A DNA stretch of 64,000 bases. It comes from Amycolatopsis japonica (lineage in GTDB: Bacteria > Actinomycetota > Actinomycetes > Mycobacteriales > Pseudonocardiaceae). Both the position numbers and the translations under genes were made by a program. Below are positions 1 to 9,027 of the stretch, piece by piece (positions within the stretch are counted from its first letter, which is position 1; each line of letters begins with the position of its first letter). The notes under the pieces were generated by a model. The model worked only from the letters and a program-made list of their open reading frames with translations, ran no database searches and was not told where the DNA came from. The stretch is taken from the NCBI RefSeq assembly GCF_000732925.1, contig NZ_CP008953.1, positions 3,348,001-3,412,000 on the forward strand, read 5' to 3'.

Positions 1-1
1 C

Positions 2-559
2 CGGTATCACGGCAGCCCCACACCCGCGCTCAAGGCGCTTGACGGCACCGGAGACGCGATCTACCTCGGCACCTTCTCCAAATTCCTCTCGCCGGGCCTG
101 CGTCTGGGATACCTGGTCGGCCCGCGCGAACTGGTGCGGGAGCTGCGGGAGATCCGGCGATACGTGCTGCGGCATCCGCCTGGTCACCTCCAGCGGGCGC
201 TGGCGTTGCTCATCGACAGCGGCGAGTACCACCGTTCCCTCCGCCGGTACCGCACGAAACTGATGCGGAAATGGGAGGCGACCTGCGCCGCGGTCACCGA
301 ACACCTGCCGTGGACGCAGACGGCGTATCCGCCGGGCGGGGTCAGCCTCTGGATGACCGGACCGTCCGAACTGGACTGCCGGGCGCTGATGGAACGAGCC
401 GAGCGCGACGGCGTCCTGATCGAGCCCGGCGACATCTTCTTCGTCGGGGACGACCCGCCGAAGAACCATTTCCGGATCGGGTTCGCGGCCGTCCCCTTGC
501 GCGACATCGACCCCGGCATCCGTCTGCTCGGTGAGGCCTGCCGCGACCTGATCGGGTAA
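2..559 (+). CDS. MocR-type regulator, C-terminal aminotransferase domain (5' truncated)
   Basis: This is the last 185 residues of a gene that begins before the window. The visible part is a fold-type I PLP aminotransferase domain: a TFSK motif followed by PGLRLGY supplies the usual Schiff-base lysine and phosphate-binding region, and a NHFRIGF stretch near the end matches the C-terminal part of MocR/PdxR-like GntR regulators. In that family an N-terminal winged helix binds DNA and the aminotransferase-like domain senses PLP or an amino-compound adduct. Only the C-terminal half can be read, so a stand-alone aminotransferase cannot be excluded. The target is unknown; the next genes on the same strand start about 100 bases later. 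Confidence 0.72.
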   Translation, partial: RYHGSPTPALKALDGTGDAIYLGTFSKFLSPGLRLGYLVGPRELVRELREIRRYVLRHPPGHLQRALALLIDSGEYHRSLRRYRTKLMRKWEATCAAVTEHLPWTQTAYPPGGVSLWMTGPSELDCRALMERAERDGVLIEPGDIFFVGDDPPKNHFRIGFAAVPLRDIDPGIRLLGEACRDLIG

Positions 560-663
560 CTGGTACCACCGCGCCGGACCGTTCTGGACCTGTTCAGGCG
601 GCCAGACGTGCCGCAGTGTCTGGGGATCGCTCGTGAGCCAGGACACGTCGCCAGGAGGTCCGT

Positions 664-2310
664 GTGGTGGAGTTCGTTCGAGAAGCCGATTTCGTCGCGC
701 TCGGTGGCACCGTCCTCACCCTGGACGCGGCGGGGAGACGGGTGCGCGCGCTGGCCGCGAGCGGCGGCCGGATCACCGCGCTGGGTTCCGAACGGGACAT
801 CTCCCGGCTGATCGGCCCGGAGACCACCGTGCTCGACCTTGCCGAGCGCACGGTTATCCCCGGTTTCGTCGAATCCCACAACCATCCGGCGTTCTTCGGG
901 ATGACGCTGGCCGCGCCGGTCGACGCCGGCAGCCCGCCCAACGACACCATCGCCGACATCGGGGGCCGGGTCGCGCAGGCGGCGAAGGAGCTGGGCCCGG
1001 GGGAGTGGATCCGGGGTTTCCGGTACGACGACACGTTGCTCGCGGACGGCCGTCATCCGACCCGCGCGGACCTCGACCCCGTCTCCGGTCGCAATCCCGT
1101 GGTGCTGACCCATGTTTCCGGTCATTTCTGCACCGCGAACTCGCTCGCCCTGCGCGAGGTCGGGATCACCGCCGAGACCCCGGACCCGCCCGGCGGGCTC
1201 ATCGTGCGTGACGCCCGTGGGGAGCCGACCGGTGTGCTCGTGGAGACGGCGGCCTTCCTCGTCACGTCCCGGCTGCCCGGGCAGAGCGCGGACGAACTGG
1301 CCAACGCCCTCCTCCTGGCGGACGAGGAGTATCTCGCCAACGGCGTGACCTCCGTGCACGACACCGGGATCGGGCTCATCGGCGGAGCGGCGGAACTGGA
1401 GGCGTACGCGCTGCTGAGGCGCGCCGGGAAGCTGCGGGTCCGGGTGCGCGGCTACCTGTTCGACGGTCTGCTGCCCGGCCTCGACGAAGGCCACCCGGAA
1501 CCGCCGGAAGCCTCTGCGGACGACAAGTTCGCGATGACGGGGGTGAAGATCGTCGCGGACGGCTCGATCCAGGGCAAGACCGGCTGTCTCGCGGAGGGCT
1601 ACACCTGTGCTCCGGACGAGCACGGCATGATGCTGCTCGAATCCGCCGACCTCGGCCGCCGGATCGCCGCGCTCGACGCGGCGGGCTGGCAGGTCGCCGT
1701 GCACGGCAACGGGGACGCGGCGATCGACGCGATCATCGACGGCTACTCACGGCTGGGCTCGCCGCGGGGGACCGGCAGGCGGCACCGGATCGAGCATTGC
1801 CAGACGGTGCGCGAAGACCAGCTGGACCGGATGGCCGCCCACGATGTCCTCGCGTCGTTCTTCATCAAGCACGTCTACTACTGGGGAGACCGGCATCGCG
1901 ACGTCTTCCTCGGGCCCGAGCGGGCGCGACGGATCAGCCCGCTGGTCTCGGCTCGCTCGCGTGGAATCCATTTCGGACTGCATTCGGACACCCCGGTGAC
2001 ACCGGTGCCGCCGCTGGAGGGGATCTGGTGCGCGGTTCGCCGGATCACCAGGCAGGGCAAGGTACTCGGCCCCGAACAGGCAGTGGACGTCGACGCCGCG
2101 TTGCGCGGCTACACGATCGACGCCGCCTACCTCGCAGGCGAGGAAGACGTCAAAGGCAGCCTGGAGATCGGGAAACTCGCCGATCTCGCGGTGCTGTCCG
2201 GCGATCCCACCGCGGTCGACCCCGACCGGATCCGCGAGCTGACCGTGGACGCCACCGTCAGCGGCGGCGAGATCGTCTGGCGGCGCGAGACGACGGGAGC
2301 ACGACGATGA
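664..2310 (+). CDS. Amidohydrolase family 3 protein (YtcJ-like)
   Basis: A 548-residue metal-dependent hydrolase of the amidohydrolase superfamily (amidohydrolase_3). It has the N-terminal beta-sandwich strand, an ESHNHP metal-binding motif near residue 76, a VKIVADGSIQG segment and an HGNGDAAID segment, and ends with the usual KLADLAVL return to the sandwich domain. Length fits YtcJ-like enzymes. The start is GTG with AGGAGG about nine bases upstream; a second GTG follows directly. No signal peptide is seen, so it should act in the cytoplasm on an amide or cyclic amide. Its stop overlaps the ATG of the DUF3311 gene (ATGA), making it the first gene of a hydrolase plus sodium symporter operon. 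This suggests that the transported compound or its derivative is the substrate, which cannot be named. Confidence 0.85.
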   Translation: MVEFVREADFVALGGTVLTLDAAGRRVRALAASGGRITALGSERDISRLIGPETTVLDLAERTVIPGFVESHNHPAFFGMTLAAPVDAGSPPNDTIADIGGRVAQAAKELGPGEWIRGFRYDDTLLADGRHPTRADLDPVSGRNPVVLTHVSGHFCTANSLALREVGITAETPDPPGGLIVRDARGEPTGVLVETAAFLVTSRLPGQSADELANALLLADEEYLANGVTSVHDTGIGLIGGAAELEAYALLRRAGKLRVRVRGYLFDGLLPGLDEGHPEPPEASADDKFAMTGVKIVADGSIQGKTGCLAEGYTCAPDEHGMMLLESADLGRRIAALDAAGWQVAVHGNGDAAIDAIIDGYSRLGSPRGTGRRHRIEHCQTVREDQLDRMAAHDVLASFFIKHVYYWGDRHRDVFLGPERARRISPLVSARSRGIHFGLHSDTPVTPVPPLEGIWCAVRRITRQGKVLGPEQAVDVDAALRGYTIDAAYLAGEEDVKGSLEIGKLADLAVLSGDPTAVDPDRIRELTVDATVSGGEIVWRRETTGARR

Positions 2311-2519
2311 TCCGCAGCTGGCCGAGTGTCCTCATAGGACTATTCGTCCCCGCTTTCGCCCTGCTGGCGGGAATTCTGCTCCTGTCCGGATCGACGGCGT
2401 CGGTGCTGGGCATCCCGGTGCTGTTCTTCTGGGTGTTCTGCTGCTGCCCGCTGACCACCCTGTGCCTGTGGATCAGCTGGCGTTTCTTCGACCGCGCCCA
2501 CTACCCGGAGGACGACTGA
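2307..2519 (+). CDS. DUF3311-type small membrane protein
   Basis: A 70-residue protein with two hydrophobic segments (about residues 8-27 and 34-56) and a run of three cysteines (FCCCPLTTL). Size and layout match DUF3311 proteins, which commonly sit directly before sodium:solute symporters and are probably small accessory subunits. Its ATG overlaps the amidohydrolase stop and its TGA overlaps the symporter ATG, so all three genes are translationally coupled. The accessory role is inferred from context. Confidence 0.75.
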   Translation: MIRSWPSVLIGLFVPAFALLAGILLLSGSTASVLGIPVLFFWVFCCCPLTTLCLWISWRFFDRAHYPEDD

Positions 2520-3958
2520 TGCTGATCGCGATCGTGGCGGTGGTGATGGCGGGCTCGATCGGGCTCGCGGTGTGGGCCGGACGGTCCACGCGCGGCGGCG
2601 GGATCTCGGAATTCCTCGTCGGCGGCCGGTCCTTCCCGGCGTGGCTGGTGTACTTTCTCGCGGTCGGCGAGGTGTACAGCATCGGGACGATGATCGGGTT
2701 CCCGAGCGGGATCTACGCGCACGGCGCGAGCTACGGGATCTGGTTCCTCGGGTACATCCTGCTCGCGTACTCGCTGGGCTACTTCCTGGCCCCGCTGGTG
2801 TGGCGGGCGGCGAAACGGTACGACGCGATGACCGTGCCCGACGTGTTCGGACGGCATTTCGGCAGCAGGCGGCTCGAGCTGATCACCTGCGTGACGATGC
2901 TGATCGCGCTGGTCCCGTGGGGGCAGTACCAGTTCATCGGGCTCCAGGTGGTGCTGAGCAATCTGGGGCTGCGGCTGGATCCGGTGCGAAGCGTGGTGCT
3001 GGCGGGCATCGTGGCGTTCATCTACATCGCCGTCTCCGGCGTGCGGTCGCCCGCGTTCGTCTCGATCCTCAAGGATTTCTTCATGCTGCTCGGCGTCGTG
3101 CTCGTCGGGGTGGCGGTCGTGATCGCCGCCGGCGGTACCGCGAAGGTCAGCGGACCCGAGGTGCTCAGCGCGGCGCAGACCACGATGGGCGGCTCGGAAC
3201 TGACGTTCGCGATGACGACGATCCTGTTCCAGAGCATCGTGTTCTATCTCGGCTTCGGTGGCGCGTACGTGTTCCCGGCCCGCTCCGAACGCGCGGTGAA
3301 GAGTTCGACCGTGTGGATGCCGATGTACATGCTGATCTACCCGTTCCTGGTGCTGGCCGCGTACTACGGCGTGCGCGCACATCCGGACCTGAAGAACCCG
3401 AACACGGTGTTCATGGTGACCGCCAAGGGTTTGCTGCCCGACTGGCTGCTCGGACTCGTCGCCGCCGGCGCCGCGCTCTCCGGTGTGCTGGTGCTCGCGG
3501 CGACCGCGCTCACCATCGGCGGCATGGTCTGCCGCAACCTCGCGCCGAACGTCCCGGCCGCGGCGCAACGGCGGTGGACGGTCGTCGCGGTGGCGAGCTT
3601 CCTGGTGCTGGCGGCGGTCCTGACCCTCGTCGCGTCGACGTTGATGCTCACGATCCTGAACCTGACCTACAACCTGCTGGCCCAGGTCGTCCCCGGCTGG
3701 CTCGCGATCCTCTTCGTGCGCCGGGTGCGAACGGCCGCGGTCGCCGCCGGGATGGTCGCCGGAGTGTTGACCGCGATCGCCCTGTACGTCACCGGCGCGA
3801 CTTTCGGCGGCTTCAACGCGGGTCTGGTGTCGCTCGGGGTGAACCTGGCCGTGGTGGTGGCCTGGAGCCTGGTGAAACCGGACGTGGCGCGGACGCCGGT
3901 GGCGCGATCGGCCGAGAGTGCCCCGGCCGCCGAGGCGGTCCCGTCACTCAGCACGTGA
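2519..3958 (+). CDS. Sodium:solute symporter (SSS family)
   Basis: A 479-residue integral membrane protein of the SSS family (TC 2.A.21) with about 12-13 predicted hydrophobic helices. It begins with a membrane segment followed by the typical GGRSFPAWLVYF region of helix 2 and contains GQYQFIGLQ and SGVRSPAF segments seen in pantothenate/proline-type symporters. The ATG overlaps the DUF3311 stop (TGATG); an upstream GTG at 2462 would add 19 unlikely residues inside the previous gene. It should import an organic solute with sodium across the cytoplasmic membrane. The substrate is unknown, but coupling to an amidohydrolase points to an amide or a related nitrogen compound. Confidence 0.88.
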   Translation: MLIAIVAVVMAGSIGLAVWAGRSTRGGGISEFLVGGRSFPAWLVYFLAVGEVYSIGTMIGFPSGIYAHGASYGIWFLGYILLAYSLGYFLAPLVWRAAKRYDAMTVPDVFGRHFGSRRLELITCVTMLIALVPWGQYQFIGLQVVLSNLGLRLDPVRSVVLAGIVAFIYIAVSGVRSPAFVSILKDFFMLLGVVLVGVAVVIAAGGTAKVSGPEVLSAAQTTMGGSELTFAMTTILFQSIVFYLGFGGAYVFPARSERAVKSSTVWMPMYMLIYPFLVLAAYYGVRAHPDLKNPNTVFMVTAKGLLPDWLLGLVAAGAALSGVLVLAATALTIGGMVCRNLAPNVPAAAQRRWTVVAVASFLVLAAVLTLVASTLMLTILNLTYNLLAQVVPGWLAILFVRRVRTAAVAAGMVAGVLTAIALYVTGATFGGFNAGLVSLGVNLAVVVAWSLVKPDVARTPVARSAESAPAAEAVPSLST

Positions 3959-3965
3959 CCAGAGA

Positions 3966-4070
3966 CGGAACTCGCGTGATCGAGGATGGAACTCGCGTGA
4001 TTGGAGGCGGAACTCGCGGGTCATCCGCCCGGAATCACGCGAGATCCGGGTCCAGTCACGCGAGATCCGG
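3966..4070. repeat. 21-bp periodic CTCGCGTGAT array
   Basis: CTCGCGTGAT occurs at 3971 and 3992, a degenerate copy (CTCGCGGGTC) at 4013, and the reverse complement ATCACGCGAG at 4034 with GTCACGCGAG at 4055. All five start exactly 21 bp apart. The array fills the gap between the convergent symporter and pyruvyl transferase genes and can fold into a large imperfect hairpin centred on the third unit. A second array of the same plan lies after xsc. It could be a terminator, a protein-binding array or a dispersed repeat. Confidence 0.8.
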
Positions 4071-5309
4071 CTAGCTTGACCGGGTGCGCCATGAGCGCAG
4101 GGCGAGGCGCCGCGTCGCGGGCCGGACCTCCTCGATCACTTGACTCCCGTACACCGCCGTCGCGACCGAGCGTTTCAGGTCGCGGCACCGCCTGAGGACG
4201 TGGGGCGGGAACCCGGTACCGGTCGGCCGGTCCGGAGTTCCGCCCTCCTCGGCGTCGAACGACGTCCAGCCCGAGCCGAGGTCGATGAGGCTGCGGTGCT
4301 TGGTCGTGTAGTACCCGCGCGACACGCTGAACGCGAGACCGCTCGCGCCGGCCGCGGCGGCGACGAGATGCAGGTGGTAGCGGCTGGAGATCCAGGTCTG
4401 CCCGGGCGCCAGCGGCAGGCCGTGGCGCCAGATGTCGCGGAACGGGTGGAATTCGGCACCGGCGAGTTCGTGTTCCAGCAGTGCCGGAACGGCGCGGTCG
4501 ACGCGGGGAATCCCTTCGACGACGGCGAGTTGCTCCGGGTGGACTTCCCAAGCCCGCAACAAACCCAGCACCTGGGCGGCCAGCACGGACGGCTCGAAGG
4601 CACCGATGTCGGATTGGACGCACAGCACGAATTCGCGCGCCTGCGCGGTGGGTCTCTGCTCGGGTGGTTCCAGGAAGACGTCGTCGCACGTGCGGACGAC
4701 CCCGGGCAGCAGTGCGGCCGACGGATCGTCGCGGACGTCGACGACGTCGAAACGGTCGGCGAGCGAGCGGAGGAGATCGGTGGCTCCGGGCGGGAACGGC
4801 GTCAGGCCCTGCCCGGTCATGGCGGTGCGGGCCCCCGACCGCCGGGCGGCGGCCGCGGCGCCCGCGAGCAGCCCGATGTGCCGCGGCCACAACGCGTTGA
4901 GGTAACCGCCGCCGATCAGGTGCAGCACGTCGGTCCGGCCGAGCAGGTCGATGCCCGCGTCCCAGCGTGGCGCGAGCCCGGGGTCGTTCACCGCCGACTG
5001 CACCCAGTTCGCGACCTCCCACGGATCGTCCGACGGCGCTTCGCCGCACAGCCGCCACAAGGTGTCCGTGCATCGGAGGCGCGGGTGCAGATCGTTCAGC
5101 AGCAGTTGCGCGGGCCCCGGTGAGTGGGTGTCGAGCCAGACGTCCGCCTCCGGCTCGGTCCGTGCCAGATACCGGAGCCAGGTCGCCGCGATCAGCTCGT
5201 CGCCGAAATTCGGAAAACCGCTCGGGCCGATCAGATAGTGACAACGGCGGGGACGCGGCGCGCGGGCGGGGGATTCGCTTCCCCCGCCCGCGCTTCCGTC
5301 GAAGGTCAC
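4071..5309 (-). CDS. Polysaccharide pyruvyl transferase family protein
   Basis: A 412-residue protein of the polysaccharide pyruvyl transferase superfamily. An early GFPNFGDELI motif, an LHLIGGGYLN motif near residue 130 and a SSRYHLHLVAAAAG motif near residue 313 are the usual landmarks. Characterised members transfer pyruvate from phosphoenolpyruvate to sugars of cell-surface polymers; the acceptor here is unknown. The GTG start overlaps the TGA of the upstream OmpA-like lipoprotein gene, so the two are probably translated together, which suggests a cell-envelope role. Its 3' end runs to the edge of the 21-bp repeat array. Confidence 0.82.
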   Translation of the reverse strand: MTFDGSAGGGSESPARAPRPRRCHYLIGPSGFPNFGDELIAATWLRYLARTEPEADVWLDTHSPGPAQLLLNDLHPRLRCTDTLWRLCGEAPSDDPWEVANWVQSAVNDPGLAPRWDAGIDLLGRTDVLHLIGGGYLNALWPRHIGLLAGAAAAARRSGARTAMTGQGLTPFPPGATDLLRSLADRFDVVDVRDDPSAALLPGVVRTCDDVFLEPPEQRPTAQAREFVLCVQSDIGAFEPSVLAAQVLGLLRAWEVHPEQLAVVEGIPRVDRAVPALLEHELAGAEFHPFRDIWRHGLPLAPGQTWISSRYHLHLVAAAAGASGLAFSVSRGYYTTKHRSLIDLGSGWTSFDAEEGGTPDRPTGTGFPPHVLRRCRDLKRSVATAVYGSQVIEEVRPATRRLALRSWRTRSS

Positions 5310-5854
5310 TGCGCGACGGTGATCTGCGTGTCCAACGCCTTGTCGCCCTGCGCCTTTTCGTTGCCGGTCGCCTCGGTCTTGACGCGGTCCTTGGCCACGC
5401 CCGCTCCTTCGAGCGCGGCGGCGATCGCTTCCGCCCGCTTTTCGGAAAGAGCCTTGGACTTTTCCGCGTCGGGGTAACCCGCGTGCGTGGCAATGGCGAT
5501 CTTGACGTCGTTGCCCTGCATGGCCTTGGCGATTTCACCGAGGGCCGATTTGCTCTTTTCGGACAGTTCCGCACTTTCCGTGGTAAAGGTGATCGGTGAC
5601 TGCTGCAGCGCCTGCTGGATCGCGGCGGTTACCTTCTGGGCCGCCTCGCCGCCGGCCTGGCCCGCGTCTCCGGTTCCCGCTCCCGACGAGGCCGAGGCGT
5701 CGGCGCCGGAGGACGGCGCGCCCGCCGCACTTGAAGCGGTTCCATTCGTGCCAGAAGACCCAGCCGCACCGTTTTCGCCTTCGGAGCCGCACGCGGCCAC
5801 GAGGCCGGCCACGATCGCCACGCCCGTTACCGTTCGGGCAATTGTCCTGCGCAT
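5306..5854 (-). CDS. OmpA-family lipoprotein
   Basis: A 182-residue secreted lipoprotein. The N-terminus has two arginines, a hydrophobic stretch and the lipobox LVAAC with the lipidated cysteine at residue 22. A Ser/Gly/Ala-rich linker follows (about 25-75), and the rest resembles an OmpA-like domain, with ITFTTESAELSEKSKSAL, a THAGYPD stretch and an LSEKRAEAI helix as in peptidoglycan-binding OmpA and ArfA proteins. The ATG is chosen because it immediately precedes the signal peptide and has GGAG about nine bases upstream; an upstream start would add 19 residues. It is the first gene of a coupled pair with the pyruvyl transferase and probably sits on the outer face of the membrane. Confidence 0.83.
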   Translation of the reverse strand: MRRTIARTVTGVAIVAGLVAACGSEGENGAAGSSGTNGTASSAAGAPSSGADASASSGAGTGDAGQAGGEAAQKVTAAIQQALQQSPITFTTESAELSEKSKSALGEIAKAMQGNDVKIAIATHAGYPDAEKSKALSEKRAEAIAAALEGAGVAKDRVKTEATGNEKAQGDKALDTQITVAQ

Positions 5855-6220
5855 GAAGTTCGAACTCCCTTTGGCCGTCTCCGCATTGGCTGACGCCAGG
5901 GATACGAACACGAAAGGACTAAAAGCGCCAACCGCGAGCGAGTGTGCTCCTCGGTCGCCCTCCGTGGCCGAAGCGCGGATAAATCGCTTCGACCAGGAAA
6001 CTCGTTACAGTCATGGACCGATGAAGAGATCGGCAAGTCCACCCGAGTGAGCGACCGTGAGTGTCGTCTCTTCCCGGTCGAGGCGGATTTTCCTTACCTG
6101 GTCGAAGGAAATCGCGCCGGACTCACCCACCCGTCGTCCCCGAGTTGCCCCGCGACGCGAATGCACTTTGATGGAAGTCAGGCGCCGGATCGACGGCGTA
6201 CCGAAAAGTGAGGAGTTCTC
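5855..6220. other. Divergent intergenic region
   Basis: This 366-base gap separates the minus-strand lipoprotein gene from the plus-strand antitoxin-like gene and is less GC-rich than its neighbours, so it should hold both promoters. An imperfect stem formed by GATTTTCCTT and AAGGAAATC lies around 6085-6112. No convincing small gene or known riboswitch was seen. Confidence 0.5.
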
Positions 6221-6418
6221 ATGGGTATCGACTTCGAAGGTATGAAGGACAAGGTGAGCGGGGAGCACGTCGACAAGGCCGCCGACTTCGCGAAATCCCG
6301 CTTCGGTGAACACTCCGACAAGATCGACTCGGCCGCCGACAAGGCGAAGGACTACCTCGGTGAGTCCGGCGGCGAGCAGCAGAACGAAGGCCAGCAGGAT
6401 TCACCGCAGGGCCAGTAA
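6221..6418 (+). CDS. MT0933-type antitoxin-like small protein
   Basis: A 65-residue, highly charged protein consisting of short helical repeats rich in K, D and A (MKDKVSGEHVDKA, then SDKIDSAADKAKDYL) and a Gln/Glu/Gly-rich tail. This pattern matches the actinobacterial family annotated as MT0933-type (Rv0909-like) antitoxins. The ATG follows a GAGGAG ribosome binding site. No toxin gene is adjacent, so if the name is correct it is an orphan; the family also resembles CsbD-like stress proteins. The last 18 bases overlap the end of the convergent CobT-like gene. Confidence 0.68.
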   Translation: MGIDFEGMKDKVSGEHVDKAADFAKSRFGEHSDKIDSAADKAKDYLGESGGEQQNEGQQDSPQGQ

Positions 6419-8089
6419 TCCGAGGACGTCCCGGAACGGCGCGTACCCGGACGTGACCGAAGTGTCGAGCACTCGCGAGCGGCGGTAGAAGGGGCTGAGG
6501 TCGAGACCGACGCCGACCCCACGGATCTCGACGGTGCTTTCCTCCCGCAGCACCGTTTCCCGCAGATGCTCGTCCAGGTAATGCGGATCGTTCGCCAGGC
6601 TCGTCGCGCTGTCCATGGGGCTGCCGTCGGAGAGGACGAGCAGGATCCGGCGTGCTTCGGGTCGCGCGCGCATCCGGGCGCAGGCCCAGGCCACCGCCTC
6701 GCCGTCGATCCCTTCGCGGAACAGATCGGCTTTCAGCAGCGCGGCGAGATCGGGCCGTGCCCGGCGCCACGGCGTCTCGGCGGCCTTGAACACGAGGTGG
6801 AGTCGTTCGTTGAGCCTGCCGGGATGCCGTGGCCGTCCGGCCCGGATCCAGTCCCGCCGTGGCCTGCCCCCGTTCCAGCCGCCGGTGGTGAACCCGAGCA
6901 CTTCGCAGGTCGCCCCGGCGAGTTCGATCGAGCGCGCGAAGAGGTCGACCAGCGCGGCGACGGGTTCCGCGTGCGCGGTCATGGAACCCGAGCAGTCGAT
7001 CAGGAACGTCACGAGTGTGTCCGCCACCGGTTCGATCCGCTCGGTGCGGAAGATCCTCCGCTCCGTGGGGGAACTGATCAGCTGCGCCAGGGTCCGGCCG
7101 TCGAGGAGGCCTTCCTCCTGCGCGCCGTCCCAGCCGTCGCGCGCCGGTTCGGCGAGCACCGCCTTGAGGTCGCGTGCCAGCCGGCCCGGCCCGACGCCCT
7201 GCCTGCCGACACGCCGGTCGAGCCGCTCGCGGAGTTCGGCGAGCATCGCGGGGCGCACCAGGTCCGACACCCGTTGTTCACGGTCGTACGCGGTGGTGTG
7301 AATCCGGTACGCCGCACCGGATTCACCCAACGTCCGGCTGGTGCCCGCGGTCGCGACGGGAATCTGTTCGCCGTGACTCTTGTCGAAGTCGATCACGAGG
7401 CTGAACCGCGGGTCGGTGGGGTCACTCTCGTTCTCGGCGTCCTGCTCGGTCCCGGCGAGCAGCCCGCCGGCCGTCCGGGCGATCGCCAGCGCGTGTTCGG
7501 CGAACGCCTTCTGGTCCGTCCGGTGCCGTCGAAGCCCGGCGAGGTCGTGACCGAGCGAAGGCGCCAGCGCGAATCTGGTCGCTTCGATGAGATCCTCGGT
7601 CTCCTCGACCACCGGCTCGCCGGTGATCCGCGACCGGCAGATCTGCGCGACGGTGTACAGGAGCAGCCCGCGGGCGGTCTCCGTCAGCCCGGACCGGTGG
7701 AACTCCAGTGACCAGCGCAGATGACGCAGTCGCAGGTTCCGTCGCATGCCCGGCATGTCCGCGGGCGGGAGCGACTCGACGCGGAACTGTTCCAGTAGCT
7801 CGAAAATCCCGCGCTCGGCCGGATCGCTCGGGCTCAGGCCACGGTGCAGCGCGGCGTCCGAGACGGTGAGACGCAAGGCCATCCCGTCCGCGATCCCGCG
7901 GGACGACACCAGATCGTCGTCGGCGGACTGACGCAGATGCGGCGCGTGCAGGGGGAGCGGCTCGCGTCCCCGATGCAGCCGCCGCGCCCGGAAATGCAGG
8001 GCCGGGTCGCCGCTGAGCGCCCGGACCGCGGCCGCGCACAGTTCCTCGACCTGGTTGCGGCGCCGGATTTCCGCCTGCCCGGCGGTCAT
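6401..8089 (-). CDS. CobT-like VWA-domain protein (cobaltochelatase subunit family)
   Basis: A 562-residue protein resembling the CobT subunit of aerobic cobaltochelatase. The C-terminal third is a von Willebrand A domain with an intact MIDAS motif ([10 protein letters not shown]), and a [11 protein letters not shown] segment precedes the second metal-loop region. In CobNST, CobT and the AAA+ protein CobS form the chaperone-like complex that drives cobalt insertion by CobN. The ATG overlaps the stop of the CobS-like gene (ATGA). No CobN or other cobalamin gene is visible. The pair lies in an IclR operon facing a taurine-degradation gene, so it may instead be a MoxR/VWA-type maturation complex for another protein. 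Confidence 0.78.
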   Translation of the reverse strand: MTAGQAEIRRRNQVEELCAAAVRALSGDPALHFRARRLHRGREPLPLHAPHLRQSADDDLVSSRGIADGMALRLTVSDAALHRGLSPSDPAERGIFELLEQFRVESLPPADMPGMRRNLRLRHLRWSLEFHRSGLTETARGLLLYTVAQICRSRITGEPVVEETEDLIEATRFALAPSLGHDLAGLRRHRTDQKAFAEHALAIARTAGGLLAGTEQDAENESDPTDPRFSLVIDFDKSHGEQIPVATAGTSRTLGESGAAYRIHTTAYDREQRVSDLVRPAMLAELRERLDRRVGRQGVGPGRLARDLKAVLAEPARDGWDGAQEEGLLDGRTLAQLISSPTERRIFRTERIEPVADTLVTFLIDCSGSMTAHAEPVAALVDLFARSIELAGATCEVLGFTTGGWNGGRPRRDWIRAGRPRHPGRLNERLHLVFKAAETPWRRARPDLAALLKADLFREGIDGEAVAWACARMRARPEARRILLVLSDGSPMDSATSLANDPHYLDEHLRETVLREESTVEIRGVGVGLDLSPFYRRSRVLDTSVTSGYAPFRDVLGLLALR

Positions 8090-9018
8090 GCCGAGAGCAG
8101 GTGGAGCTCGTCGTCGAAGCAGCGCTGGAAGTACTCCGCCACCAGGTCGAGCTCGGCTTCGTCGCATTTGTTCACGAAGGACAGCCGGAAGGCCGTCGCC
8201 GGATCACCGAAGATCTCGATGTTCTCCGCCCAGGTGATCACCGTGCGCGGGGACATCAAAGTGGACAGATCACCGGCCTGGAAACCCTTGCGGGTCAAGG
8301 CGGCCACCGCGACCAGGGACGCCGCCAGGGATTCCGGGATGCCGGGCACCCTGGCCCGCACGATCGCGATCTCTTCGGCTGCGGGCAGGTAGTTCAGCGA
8401 CGCCACGATGTTCCAGCGGTCGATCTGCGCGTGGTTCAGCCGCTGCGCGCCGTGGTAGAGCCCGTTGAGATTGCCCAGCCCGACCGTGTTGGCGGTGGCG
8501 AACAACCGGAACGACGGATGCGGCCGCAGCACCCGGTTCTGATCGGTGAGGGTGAACTTGCCGTCGCGTTCGAGGACCCGTTGCAGCACGAACATCACGT
8601 CCGGGCGTCCCGCGTCGTACTCGTCGAGCACCAGCGCGACCGGCCGCTGCAACGCCCACGGGAGGATGCCCTCCTGGAACTCGGTGACCTGCTTGCCCTC
8701 GCGCAGCACGACCGCGTCGCGGCCGACGAGGTCGAGTCGGTTGAGGTGACCGTCCAGGTTGACCCGCACGCACGGCCAATTGAGCCGCGCGGCGACCTGT
8801 TCGATATGGGTCGACTTCCCGGTGCCGTGCAGCCCCTGCACCAGCACGCGGCGGTCGCGGGTGAACCCGGCGAGCAGCGCCAGCGTCACGTCCGGGTTGA
8901 AGCGGTACGCCTCGTCGACCTCGGGGACGTGCTCGGTGCGTTCGCGGAACGCGCCGACGACGAGATCCGAATCGATGCCGAAGACGTCACGTACCGGGAG
9001 CCGAAGCTCGGGGATCAT
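8086..9018 (-). CDS. CobS-like AAA+ ATPase
   Basis: A 310-residue MoxR/CobS-type AAA+ ATPase. The Walker A motif GLHGTGKST is at residues 62-70, a [20 protein letters not shown] segment closely resembles cobaltochelatase CobS, and Walker B ([10 protein letters not shown]) lies near 130. A sensor-type FATANT segment follows. CobS works as an oligomeric ring together with CobT. The ATG has GGAG upstream, only nine bases after the IclR stop, so iclR-cobS-cobT form one operon. Sequence alone does not decide between cobalt chelation and a general MoxR role. Confidence 0.83.
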   Translation of the reverse strand: MIPELRLPVRDVFGIDSDLVVGAFRERTEHVPEVDEAYRFNPDVTLALLAGFTRDRRVLVQGLHGTGKSTHIEQVAARLNWPCVRVNLDGHLNRLDLVGRDAVVLREGKQVTEFQEGILPWALQRPVALVLDEYDAGRPDVMFVLQRVLERDGKFTLTDQNRVLRPHPSFRLFATANTVGLGNLNGLYHGAQRLNHAQIDRWNIVASLNYLPAAEEIAIVRARVPGIPESLAASLVAVAALTRKGFQAGDLSTLMSPRTVITWAENIEIFGDPATAFRLSFVNKCDEAELDLVAEYFQRCFDDELHLLSA

Positions 9019-9027
9019 GAGAACTCC

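Noticed and set aside
2-559. MocR regulator as the taurine regulator (TauR)
   Set aside because: TauR is a MocR protein, but this gene is about 9 kb away from xsc, with an unrelated operon in between, and only its C-terminal domain is visible.
184-1704. Long minus-strand open frame opposite the amidohydrolase (and many similar ones, such as 2501-3568, 16935-18623 and 43036-44070)
   Set aside because: These are shadow frames of high-GC genes. Their translations are Arg/Gly/Pro/His-rich without domains, and the opposite strand has clear families with good ribosome binding sites.
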